A DNA stretch of 64,000 bases from Pseudoalteromonas sp. NC201 (GTDB lineage Bacteria; Pseudomonadota; Gammaproteobacteria; Enterobacterales; Alteromonadaceae): assembly GCF_002850255.1 (NCBI RefSeq), contig NZ_CP022523.1:878486-942485 (forward strand), written 5' to 3'. Positions 34,290-42,167 of the stretch are shown piece after piece. The translations under genes were made by a program, and so were the position numbers. Under the pieces are notes generated by a model, which worked only from the letters and a program-made list of their open reading frames with translations, was not told the origin of the DNA and searched no databases. How positions within the stretch are numbered: the stretch's first letter is position 1; each line of letters begins with the position of its first letter.

Positions 34290-34781
34290 ATGTCTAATAA
34301 AAGTCTTCGTGCTCGAATTCCAGCCTATAAAATGGCATTTGCAAGTGGCGAACTGCAGAGAACCTATAAGGATCTCGTCTCTATTGTTCAAAGTCTCAGA
34401 GCTGAATTCAGTAAGCAGTATAAAGGCCAGTTTACAGTCGCAAACGTGTTACACGGATATATTGACTTTACATACTTTTATCTGCAAAACGATTACCTTA
34501 AAAAACACAAGCTCAAATTGGCAGTTGTGTTGAACCATCAAGAGGTGCAATTCGAACTTTGGCTCCTTGGGCAAACAAAGGATGTTCAGATTGATTATTG
34601 GGCAAAGTTACAGGGGGTTAGGTGGGTGGATCAAGATGTTATGCCTGAGTGGTCAATCTTTGAAATTTTAATGCTTGCTGACCCTGATTTCGATAATGTA
34701 AAAGCGCTATCTGAGCGGATCCACGGTGTGTTTGCAGAACTGTCCGAGGAAATCTTTACTACATTGAAGGTGTACCAATAG
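34290..34781 (+). CDS. DUF7000-family protein
   Basis: 163 residues from ATG 34290 (MSNKSLRARIPAYK), with a GAGG ribosome site six bases upstream; an earlier GTG-started extension of 15 codons lacks homologous character. Features typical of the family are 'YKMAFASGELQRTYKDLVSIV', 'VLHGYIDFTYFYL', 'LAVVLNHQEVQFELWLLG' and 'IDYWAKLQG'. The function of the family is unknown. It is a cytoplasmic, single-gene unit in the accessory region. Confidence 0.7.
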   Translation: MSNKSLRARIPAYKMAFASGELQRTYKDLVSIVQSLRAEFSKQYKGQFTVANVLHGYIDFTYFYLQNDYLKKHKLKLAVVLNHQEVQFELWLLGQTKDVQIDYWAKLQGVRWVDQDVMPEWSIFEILMLADPDFDNVKALSERIHGVFAELSEEIFTTLKVYQ

Positions 34782-34880
34782 TACACCTAACACATAAATT
34801 TTCGCAGGTTATCCGCGTCGTAAAGTATGTGCAGCTAATTTCTTTTCAAACTTTAAATCTGTTTAACTCTATTTCTAGCG

Positions 34881-34909
34881 AAAAAAAGAGTGCTAGTAGT
34901 AGCACTCTT
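34881..34909 (-). terminator. Rho-independent terminator of the 77-aa gene
   Basis: A 10-bp perfect stem (AAGAGTGCTA / TAGCACTCTT) with a 4-nt loop. On the minus strand the stem is followed by an uninterrupted T-tract (A-run at 34881-34887). Confidence 0.85.
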
Positions 34910-34945
34910 GTTAATGCAAAACTCAACAGCAATAACCCGTAGTTG

Positions 34946-35179
34946 CTAGTCCATGCTTGGGGCGCTGGAATATACCAACTCAATTAGGTTATTCATCGTT
35001 CTTGATTTTTGCATATAAGCCTTTTCCATATGGGCAAGCTCTTGTAATTCAAATAAGGTCGTTTCTACGAGTGCCAGCCATTTTTCTGTGGTGTCTGGTA
35101 CCGCTTCACTTTGCTTTGTTGCTTTTTTTAGTGCGTCGTAATAAATAGTTAAGTCACGATATTGGCTTTGATAGTCCAT
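34946..35179 (-). CDS. Small hypothetical protein, 77 aa
   Basis: An all-helical, charged protein ('MDYQSQYRDLTIYYDALKKA', 'EKWLALVETTLFELQELAHMEKAYM') without membrane spans. Its expression as a real gene is supported by the strong terminator 37 bp downstream. The family is not recognised; helical hairpins of this type are often dimeric regulators or antitoxin-like proteins. It lies just upstream (same strand side) of the LysR gene. Confidence 0.5.
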   Translation of the reverse strand: MDYQSQYRDLTIYYDALKKATKQSEAVPDTTEKWLALVETTLFELQELAHMEKAYMQKSRTMNNLIELVYSSAPSMD

Positions 35180-35267
35180 TGATGCTCCAACCCGTCTCTT
35201 TTAATTTACAGCAAGGTAACAGGAATTCTCAGCAGAAATCTGCGGAAAATAATTTTTTTACAACTTT

Positions 35268-36167
35268 TTAATTCGAAAGATAATTAATATTAGCAAAGGC
35301 GGAGATCACATCTTTTGCAAAAGCAATGCGTGGGTGTTTTAACGCGCCCTTTTTCCATACTAGATAGATATTGTTTTCAGGGCCTACAGGGCCAAGTTGG
35401 ATCAGTTCACCTGCTTTTATGAGATCTCGGCAGAGATAATCGGGGAGGACGGAGTAACCTATTCCAGAGCGAATGATGTTAGCGATTGCTCTAATGTCTG
35501 GGCAAATAGCGATGACATTAGAGTTGCAGCCCGCATTAAATACACGGTCAAAGTATTGTCTAACCAAAGGTAAGTCTTGATCGTACGTGACGACATTATA
35601 GCTTGAGAGTAAGTCGGCGGTAATATCGCTGTCTTGAATTTCTCTGCCCTCTAAACGGTTCATCACTAGCCACAATTGCTCTTTGTCTAGAACTAAATAG
35701 TCAAAGCTTGTGGGATCTGGCGCAGAGGCGGCAATGGCGATGTCGGCGGTGTCGTTTATTAGTGCGTCGAAAATGTTAATTTTATTGCCAATATGAAGTA
35801 CCACGTTAATGTTGCCCGCTTGCAATAAGTTGGCGATTTGTGGACCGGAGACAAAGCTTAAATACTCCGCGGGGCCAGCAATATTTAGTGTGCCAAACAC
35901 CGCGTTGGAGCGCGCTCGAATTGAGGTGATCTTCTGCTCTAAAATATCGATATGACCAGACACCTGCAGCGCTAAGTCATGTGCTGTTGGCGTTGGCTTT
36001 ACCCCTCTTGCTTGGCGTTCAAACAGGGCTTTTCCTACTACCGCTTCCATGGTTTGAATATGTGCCGTGACAGCTGGCTGCGACATCCCCAAGTTGGCCG
36101 CTGCCTTGGTGATATTTTTGCAGCGGTATACTTCCACAAAGGTTTTTAGTTGGGTGAGATGAGACAT
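35268..36167 (-). CDS. LysR-family regulator
   Basis: 299 residues: N-terminal winged helix-turn-helix ('NITKAAANLGMSQPAVTAHIQTM') and a periplasmic-binding-protein-like effector domain. It is divergent from the PfpI-like and YqhD genes, with a 110-bp shared promoter region, the classic LysR arrangement, so it probably regulates them. YqhD in E. coli is controlled by an AraC protein (YqhC) and responds to toxic aldehydes; here a LysR protein may do the equivalent job. Confidence 0.88.
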   Translation of the reverse strand: MSHLTQLKTFVEVYRCKNITKAAANLGMSQPAVTAHIQTMEAVVGKALFERQARGVKPTPTAHDLALQVSGHIDILEQKITSIRARSNAVFGTLNIAGPAEYLSFVSGPQIANLLQAGNINVVLHIGNKINIFDALINDTADIAIAASAPDPTSFDYLVLDKEQLWLVMNRLEGREIQDSDITADLLSSYNVVTYDQDLPLVRQYFDRVFNAGCNSNVIAICPDIRAIANIIRSGIGYSVLPDYLCRDLIKAGELIQLGPVGPENNIYLVWKKGALKHPRIAFAKDVISAFANINYLSN

Positions 36168-36277
36168 AAATTACTTGAGCCATAAATATTCTGATTGCTC
36201 CTACCAATTTATCCGAATTCACCTGTGTCCGCAAATCGCCTAAACTCGTCGATATTGAACTGGTATGAGGAGCCGGG

Positions 36278-37141
36278 ATGAAAAAGAGTATAGTGAATAC
36301 GATGGTGTGGGTGTCATCGTTATTGGGTGCAACACATGTGCTTAGCGCTCATGCAAGTGAAGGTGAAGTATTAGTGTTACTTTCGAGCGAAACCTCTATG
36401 GAACTTGCCAGTGGTGAGACAATAGAAACAGGTTATTACCTCAACGAGTTTGGGATACCTGCAAAGGCTTTAGTGGATGCTGGATATAAACTGATATTAG
36501 CAACACCAAAAGGCAATGCCCCTGCTGTTGATCAAAAATCAGTGTCGGTTAATTACTTCGGCGGTGATGAGACTAAATTACAAAGCATCAAGAAATTTAT
36601 TGCTAACCTGCCAGATATTAATGATACCGCAAGTTTTAGCGAGATCCTTGCTGCGGGGCTAGACGAATTTGATGCGGTATTTATTCCAGGCGGACACGCA
36701 CCGTTAATTGATTTGGCGAATAATCCGCAGGTGGGTGAAATTTTGCGCCATTTTAACCGCGAGAATAAACCAACAGCTGCGATTTGCCACGGCCCAATTA
36801 CGTTGCTTTCGGCACAAAGTGAACCAAAAGCGTATTATCAGAGTTTAACAACACAGTCACCTGTTCAAGCGAAAAACTGGATTTATGACGGATATCAAAT
36901 GACGATATTTTCGAACCCAGAAGAACAAGTATTTGAAAGCACGTTAAATGGCGAAAAACTCAACTTTTACCCAGCAGCCGCGATGTCTCAGGCTGGAGGA
37001 AAAATGCAGTTTGCAAATGCATGGCAGCCAAAAGTGGTTGTTGATAGAGAGCTAATTACGGGGCAAAACCCGTTTTCAGACTCATTACTAGCAGAAAAGC
37101 TGCTAGAAATGTTAGCGAAAGAACCGAATATTAAACAGTAA
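36278..37141 (+). CDS. Exported DJ-1/PfpI-family protein
   Basis: 287 residues with a signal peptide (cleavage near 'LSAHAS', about residue 26), followed by a glutamine-amidotransferase-like fold. The nucleophile Cys is in 'AAICHGPITLL', and 'FDAVFIPGGHAPLIDL' forms the supporting loop. Relatives of this length (Hsp31/glyoxalase III-like) detoxify reactive carbonyls or act as chaperones; an exported version is less common. It is followed 10 bp later by the aldehyde reductase gene, so carbonyl stress is a sensible theme. Confidence 0.8.
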   Translation: MKKSIVNTMVWVSSLLGATHVLSAHASEGEVLVLLSSETSMELASGETIETGYYLNEFGIPAKALVDAGYKLILATPKGNAPAVDQKSVSVNYFGGDETKLQSIKKFIANLPDINDTASFSEILAAGLDEFDAVFIPGGHAPLIDLANNPQVGEILRHFNRENKPTAAICHGPITLLSAQSEPKAYYQSLTTQSPVQAKNWIYDGYQMTIFSNPEEQVFESTLNGEKLNFYPAAAMSQAGGKMQFANAWQPKVVVDRELITGQNPFSDSLLAEKLLEMLAKEPNIKQ

Positions 37142-37151
37142 GGAATTGAGT

Positions 37152-38306
37152 ATGCTTAATTTTGTATTTAAAAATCAAACCGAAATTCTTTTTGGTAAAG
37201 GCCAAATGCGTGAAATCACCTCACGATTACCGGAGGCTGCAAAGGTGCTGCTACTGTACGGTGGCGGCTCGATTAAAAATAATGGTGTATACGACCAAGC
37301 AATGAATGCATTGACAGGTGTTGAGGTTGTGGAATTTGGTGGTGTGGAGCCAAACCCAACATATGAAACGCTAATGCAAGCGGTCGCGACGACAAAGCAA
37401 AATAATGTGAATTTTATTCTTGCGGTTGGCGGCGGCAGCGTTATCGACGGCGCAAAGTTTGTGGCGGCAGCCGTGAATTTTGACGGTGAGCCTTGGGACA
37501 TTTTGGTAAAGGGCGCAAGCTTTAGCAATCCATTACCGATTGGTGCTGTGCTCACTTTACCTGCTACAGGCTCTGAGAGTAACGGCAACTCAGTGGTTAC
37601 AAAAAAGGCAACTTCGCAAAAGCGTGCGTTTTCGTCACCAACTGTGCAGCCGCAGTTTGCGGTACTTGACCCAGAATACACCTATTCACTGCCGCCTCGC
37701 CAAGTGAGTAATGGGGTAGTGGATGCGTTTGTTCACGTGATTGAGCAGTATTTAACTTATTCAGTAAATGCACCACTGCAAGACAGATTTGCAGAAGGTA
37801 TTTTACAAACGCTTATCAGCGAAGGGCCAAAGGCGTTAAGCGAGCCTAACAATTATGATGTAAGAGCAAACGTTATGTGGTCTGCAACTATGGCGCTAAA
37901 TGGCCTTATTGGTCAAGGCGTGCCACAGGATTGGTCAACCCATATGATTGGTCACGAGCTAACGGCATTGTATAACCTTGACCACGCGCAAACGCTTGCG
38001 ATTGTATTACCTGCGGTGATGTATGTGCAACGAGACAAAAAAGCCGAGAAAATCAAGCAACTTGGTGAGCGTGTATTTGGTATTACAGCCGCAGACGAAG
38101 CGCAGCAAATTGACCAAACAATAAAAGCAGTTCAAGACTTTTTTGAGTCGATGGCGGTGCAAACCCGTTTAGCTGATTATCAATTAGACGAAAAAGCAGT
38201 ACAAGAAGTTATCGCTAATCTAGAAAAGAACGGCATGACGGCACTAGGTGAGCACGGCGATATTGATTTAGCGAAGGCGAAAGAGATTTTAATGCTGGCG
38301 TTGTAA
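37152..38306 (+). CDS. yqhD: YqhD-type NADPH-dependent aldehyde reductase
   Basis: 384 residues from ATG 37152, with AAGGA seven bases upstream. It is an iron-containing alcohol dehydrogenase: the nucleotide-binding 'AVGGGSVIDGAKF' and 'LPATGSESNGNSV' precede metal-ligand histidines in 'AFVHVIEQYL', 'HMIGHELTALYNLDHAQTLA'. Alignment by eye to E. coli YqhD is close along the whole length ('ILFGKG', 'EFGGVEPNPTYETLM', 'VLDPEYTYSLPPRQVSNGVVD'). It reduces short-chain toxic aldehydes. Operon with the PfpI-like gene. Confidence 0.92.
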   Translation: MLNFVFKNQTEILFGKGQMREITSRLPEAAKVLLLYGGGSIKNNGVYDQAMNALTGVEVVEFGGVEPNPTYETLMQAVATTKQNNVNFILAVGGGSVIDGAKFVAAAVNFDGEPWDILVKGASFSNPLPIGAVLTLPATGSESNGNSVVTKKATSQKRAFSSPTVQPQFAVLDPEYTYSLPPRQVSNGVVDAFVHVIEQYLTYSVNAPLQDRFAEGILQTLISEGPKALSEPNNYDVRANVMWSATMALNGLIGQGVPQDWSTHMIGHELTALYNLDHAQTLAIVLPAVMYVQRDKKAEKIKQLGERVFGITAADEAQQIDQTIKAVQDFFESMAVQTRLADYQLDEKAVQEVIANLEKNGMTALGEHGDIDLAKAKEILMLAL

Positions 38307-38348
38307 AGCAAGTAATCAGTGGCAATGTGTTACCCTTTGATAACAAAA

Positions 38349-38382
38349 GTAAGATGGTTTAGAGGTAACTAAACCATCTTAC
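38349..38382. terminator. Bidirectional hairpin between convergent genes
   Basis: A 14-bp perfect stem (GTAAGATGGTTTAG / CTAAACCATCTTAC) with a 6-nt loop between yqhD and the minus-strand 274-aa gene. The minus-strand side continues with TTTTG. Confidence 0.7.
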
Positions 38383-38394
38383 TCCATCGGCTTT

Positions 38395-39219
38395 TTATAG
38401 GCTTCTTAGTTGATCAATAACAGCCTGAATTTTGTTAAATTTGGTTTGCCTGTATTCTGTTTCAGCTTGGGATTTTTTGCGATTCCAGTATTCAACATCA
38501 TCTGGATATTGTGGCTCTACCACGTACGATGCTAAATAGTTACCATACGGGTCTTTAAGCCAGCATTTATATTCAACGATTTGAGAATAAGGGTCAGGTG
38601 CTTCACAGCCGCTTCTAAGTGGCAAGTCCGCCTGCTTTTTCTGTGCCAGCATTATGCTTAACTGATCCGCTAGATTTTTAGCTGCGGTAACGACGGTTGT
38701 TTTTGGCACCATGCCAGCCAAATAACGCTCAGTATACACTGCCACTACAACCGATGCTGCTAAGGCATAGGTGTCTGCAAGGTAGAAAAAGTCATCATTG
38801 TAGCTACTATTTAAAGCTCGGTGATTTATCAGATCGTTAGCTTTTAGTAATAATCCACCAAGTAATACAGGGTCTTCTCCATTGTATTTTACGGTATCGC
38901 CATAGTGTTTTAAGCTTGCTTCAACGCTTCTAAACTCAGAAAGAAAGTCGAACTCCGCATCACGTACAATTTCTTCTCTAACGCGCTCTTGTATTGCCTG
39001 CAGGCTCTCTTCGCTCAGCATAACGTATTGTGGTCCACCAGAACCAAATACAGCATCAGCTAAAAGTGAACCAAACCCCGATAGTAATTTACTTTTTACT
39101 TTATCTAAAATCTGCTCACCGATTGTCGCGGTTTTTTCTTCTTGTTCAGTAGCACCAACAGTAAATGTTGCACTACATAACGCTAAGCTTACTACTGCGG
39201 CGATTGAATGAAATTTCAT
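38395..39219 (-). CDS. Exported hypothetical protein, 274 aa
   Basis: Signal peptide of about 23 residues (cleavage after 'TVGA'). The mature protein is largely helical and charged ('EESLQAIQERVREEIVRDAE', 'RKKSQAETEYRQTKFNKIQ'), with a mid-protein helix 'YALAASVVVAVYTERYLAGM' and two Cys ('RSGCEAPDP', 'YKCWLKDP'). This recalls secreted helical proteins with pore-forming or toxin-like domains, but I see no diagnostic motif and assign no function. Single-gene unit. Confidence 0.55.
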   Translation of the reverse strand: MKFHSIAAVVSLALCSATFTVGATEQEEKTATIGEQILDKVKSKLLSGFGSLLADAVFGSGGPQYVMLSEESLQAIQERVREEIVRDAEFDFLSEFRSVEASLKHYGDTVKYNGEDPVLLGGLLLKANDLINHRALNSSYNDDFFYLADTYALAASVVVAVYTERYLAGMVPKTTVVTAAKNLADQLSIMLAQKKQADLPLRSGCEAPDPYSQIVEYKCWLKDPYGNYLASYVVEPQYPDDVEYWNRKKSQAETEYRQTKFNKIQAVIDQLRSL

Positions 39220-39581
39220 AGAAATAATCCTTTTATATTAGAAAGTATGTTTTTATAGACCTTAGCACCCACAACCCACATCAAATACAGGCTTTTTACC
39301 TAGCTTTAGAATTGTTATGCTTACTGCTTTTGGATTGGTTTGATTTATAAACTTAGTTCCAAAGGCTGGGTCTTACCTATGTTAGGTGAGTTGTGTTAAA
39401 AAAAGATTAAATAAACGATGTTTTCTTTTACGATGTGGCTAAATTGGAAGGTGTTATTAGTTTGAAAACATTTTTCATACTGCAAATGGCTTAGTCCGGA
39501 TATCGCAAAATACGTAGTTTACCTAGCTTATCTTCAGTGCTACTCTACGGTGGTATTCAAAAAAAGTTTAAGGAGAATTTG

Positions 39582-39632
39582 ATGATTGTTTTATTGAGCC
39601 ACCCGGTAAAAGTTGTAGCTAGGTGTGATTAG
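39582..39632 (+). CDS. Putative leader peptide upstream of rsgA (16 aa)
   Basis: ATG preceded by a strong AAGGAG six bases upstream, encoding MIVLLSHPVKVVARCD. The ORF sits in a structured leader. CACCCGGTAAAAG, inside the ORF, can pair (one mismatch) with CTTTTACCCGGTG about 65 bp downstream, and the latter can alternatively pair with CTCCGGGGTC (near 39700). Such mutually exclusive stems suggest attenuation or translation-coupled control of rsgA. I know of no named leader of this type. Confidence 0.45.
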   Translation: MIVLLSHPVKVVARCD

Positions 39633-39768
39633 TAGACGCTAACTTTCGTCTCTTCTAAATTTTTACTCCTTTTACCCGGTGTGATGCCTAACAGGCTTCT
39701 CCGGGGTCAATGATATTCATTAACCCTGCTTGATTTTTGCAGTCTTTCTGCATTTTTGAGATTTTATA

Positions 39769-40812
39769 ATGAATACATCTTATTCGCCAACACAGCTTGG
39801 TTGGCAAGCATTTTTTCAACAGCAACTGACACTAACAGAACTAGAATCATCAAATCTTGGCCGCGTGATAGCGCACCACAGAAGTAATTATTTAATCCAG
39901 TTGCAATCACGACAAATTTCTTTAGCTACTCATGTTTCACTGCCTAGTATGACGGTTGGTGATTGGGTTTTGTTGGATGAAAATTATCAATTTATTAGGC
40001 TATTATCCCGCAAATCGGTTATTTCAAGGAAAGCTGCGGGCAGTAAAGTCGCGGAGCAATTGATAGCTGCAAATATCGATAGCCTGTTTATTGTTTGCTC
40101 GCTAAATCAGGATTTTAATCTAAACCGGATCGAACGTTACTTAGCACTGGCTAACGAAGCTCAAGTGGAGCCAATTGTTGTTTTGACCAAGAAGGATTTG
40201 GTCGATTGTTGGCAACAGCAAGTACAACTCGTTCAGGAGTTGGATCCATTTTTGACAGTCGAAGTGATAAATGCGTTGGAGCCGAGCTCCGTTGAGTGCC
40301 TAAAAGCTTGGTGTAGCGCGGGCAAAACGTTGTCATTTGTAGGCTCATCAGGTGTGGGTAAGTCCAGCTTGGTGAACACGCTGTTAGAGTGTAAAGAGCA
40401 GCTCACCGGTTCAATCCGTGAAGATGATGCAAAAGGGCGGCACACGACAACCTCTCGCTCGTTACATTTTATGGACAATGGCTCAGTGTTGCTCGATACA
40501 CCAGGAATGAGGGAGATCCAACTAGCCGATTGCCAACAAGGGATCAGTAAAACATTTGCAGAAATTGAAGTGTTAGAAAGCGCTTGCCGCTTCAGTGATT
40601 GCTCACATCAAAATGAGCCCGGATGTGCTGTTCAGCAAGCGATAGAGAGTGGCGAACTTGAAGTTAGGCGCTTCAACAACTTCATAAAACTAAGAAGTGA
40701 ACATCAAAGAAACAACGCCAGCCTAAAAGATAAGAGAGACAAGGAAAGAGCACTTGCAAAGAAATATCGTTTTGTACAAAGCGATACTAGAAGACTAAAA
40801 AAGGGCTACTGA
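39769..40812 (+). CDS. rsgA: Ribosome small-subunit-dependent GTPase RsgA
   Basis: 347 residues: N-terminal OB fold, then a circularly permuted GTPase with G4 'VVLTKKDLVD', G1 'GSSGVGKSSLVN' and G3 'LLDTPGMRE' in that order. The C-terminal zinc-binding region is 'CRFSDCSHQNEPGC'. It assists late 30S maturation and responds to (p)ppGpp. It ends in a basic tail. It is preceded by a ~135-bp leader after a putative leader peptide and terminated by a strong hairpin. Confidence 0.95.
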   Translation: MNTSYSPTQLGWQAFFQQQLTLTELESSNLGRVIAHHRSNYLIQLQSRQISLATHVSLPSMTVGDWVLLDENYQFIRLLSRKSVISRKAAGSKVAEQLIAANIDSLFIVCSLNQDFNLNRIERYLALANEAQVEPIVVLTKKDLVDCWQQQVQLVQELDPFLTVEVINALEPSSVECLKAWCSAGKTLSFVGSSGVGKSSLVNTLLECKEQLTGSIREDDAKGRHTTTSRSLHFMDNGSVLLDTPGMREIQLADCQQGISKTFAEIEVLESACRFSDCSHQNEPGCAVQQAIESGELEVRRFNNFIKLRSEHQRNNASLKDKRDKERALAKKYRFVQSDTRRLKKGY

Positions 40813-40839
40813 GCAGTAATTGCTAGTTCTGTTTATCTT

Positions 40840-40879
40840 AAACCAAAGTGGACTCGCTCCACTTTGGTTTTTGCTTTTC
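40840..40879 (+). terminator. Rho-independent terminator of rsgA
   Basis: A 13-bp perfect stem (AAACCAAAGTGGA / TCCACTTTGGTTT), 5-nt loop, followed by TTTGCTTTT. Confidence 0.9.
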
Positions 40880-40913
40880 TACGCTAAAGTACGGCTAAAG
40901 CGAAAGCGGCTAA

Positions 40914-40932
40914 AAAGACACCCATTTAAATT
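40914..40932. repeat. Single GACACCCA arm (REP-like)
   Basis: AAAAAGACACCCATTTAAA here matches the left arm of the hairpin at 42007, without a nearby partner arm. Confidence 0.45.
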
Positions 40933-40986
40933 TAGAAGAAACAGGGTGAGGCATTTAACGCTGTGACTACTCAAAAGCTATGTAAA

Positions 40987-41742
40987 CTAAAAAGTAAACT
41001 CTAGACCTTTAATAACCCTTGATTGGATACCCCTAATTAAACTATTGTCTTTAAGTGCACCAGAAAAGCTGCCTGTTCTAACCCTCTGAACTTCCATGTC
41101 AAATTCACATGGTTTTGAAGTTGCAATCTGCTCTAGATCTATGAGGCTAGCGCTTTTTGCATTGAATGTATTGCTTGTCGAGTTTCCAAACTGTGTTGAG
41201 AAAGAGCCTGTCACTAACCCGCCCGTATTATTCGGGCATGCATAGTTAACGATAAGAGATGTCTCACTCGCTAAGTCTATTCCATCAATATGAATTTCAA
41301 TATCTTCATCATATCGAAAAGTTTTCTCTGCTTCGGGGGTAAGTATCAGGAAGCCTAAGGGAAGCTCAACTGACGCTGAAGCATTTTCTTCCTTCTTCCG
41401 ATTTAACTGGATAGTATATAGGCTGTTACCAGTTACAACAGAGGATCTGCCCTCGTAATCAATATCTAGAATGTCAGTATCTTTAATCAATTGGATCATC
41501 TGACCATTTACGATCGCTCTTAGTGTATCGCCTTCGCTTAAATTTACATTAGAGCCGAACGAGTCCCCAACATTTAACTCGGCCACAATTCGGGCTCTTT
41601 CTCCATTTGAATTTATTGATATATCCGCACTAATTGCGTTTGTTTTCAACAGATCAGATTCTGTTTCAGATGTGCAGGCCGTGAGAAATGTGCTGATACT
41701 GGCTACTGTTATAGGTAGTAGATAAAGTTTGGATGGTTTCAT
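40987..41742 (-). CDS. Putative lipoprotein, 251 aa, unknown
   Basis: Lipoprotein signal peptide with lipobox 'FLTACTS' (Cys at about residue 23). The mature part is Asp/Ser/Thr-rich and mostly beta ('ADISINSNGERARIVAELN', 'SFGSNVNLSEGDTLRAIVNG'). This resembles surface-exposed or inter-membrane beta-sandwich lipoproteins. Cysteines in 'NYACPNNT' and 'SKPCEFDM' could form a disulfide. I do not recognise a family, and the neighbours give no hint. Confidence 0.6.
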   Translation of the reverse strand: MKPSKLYLLPITVASISTFLTACTSETESDLLKTNAISADISINSNGERARIVAELNVGDSFGSNVNLSEGDTLRAIVNGQMIQLIKDTDILDIDYEGRSSVVTGNSLYTIQLNRKKEENASASVELPLGFLILTPEAEKTFRYDEDIEIHIDGIDLASETSLIVNYACPNNTGGLVTGSFSTQFGNSTSNTFNAKSASLIDLEQIATSKPCEFDMEVQRVRTGSFSGALKDNSLIRGIQSRVIKGLEFTF

Positions 41743-41904
41743 TTTTTACCCGTGATTCATTTAAAAACAGATTCTCCAATTTAGAAACATAGATTGCAAG
41801 TTAAAAAATGTAATGGGATTGTACGGTATAAGGAAACAGTCAGTGTTAATAGCTGGAGTTATTTAACAACTTTTCAGTGCATTAATGCTATTCCTGTTTA
41901 TGAT

Positions 41905-42000
41905 TCACGGCTTTTGCCATAGCTGCTCAATGCGCTGTTCAAAACTTGGGTATGTGTTTATCCAACTATGTTGCTCGTCGCTTTCCTCGGAGAGAGAACG
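41905..42000 (-). pseudogene. Fragment of an M48 peptidase gene (C-terminus)
   Basis: The minus strand encodes a segment ending '...EESDEQHSWINTYPSFEQR' plus 'IEQLWQKP' and a stop. It is clearly homologous to the last ~30 residues of the intact M48 peptidase at 46634-47407 ('KESDEQHSWLSTHPSFEQR'). Upstream coding sequence is absent; the similarity ends exactly where a REPIN-like hairpin begins (42003). It is a diverged duplicate remnant, not an independent gene. Confidence 0.8.
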
Positions 42001-42003
42001 TTA

Positions 42004-42046
42004 AAAAGACACCCATTTTTAAACTGTGACGATAAAGTGGGTGTCT
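42004..42046. repeat. REPIN-like hairpin
   Basis: AGACACCCA (42007-42015) pairs with TGGGTGTCT (42038-42046). The stem extends inwards through one G-T wobble and three A-T pairs; the loop is about 14-22 nt. Adjacent to the M48 fragment and about 1.4 kb from the RAYT gene. Confidence 0.7.
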
Positions 42047-42167
42047 GCATATGCCAACAATACAGGCGCTACAGTTAGTTTGATGTTTGAAACTTAATTG
42101 TCGTCAAAGCAAACTTTTTACGGCCTCAATACGACAATAATATTTTAGTGTTTGAATAGGCCGATAT

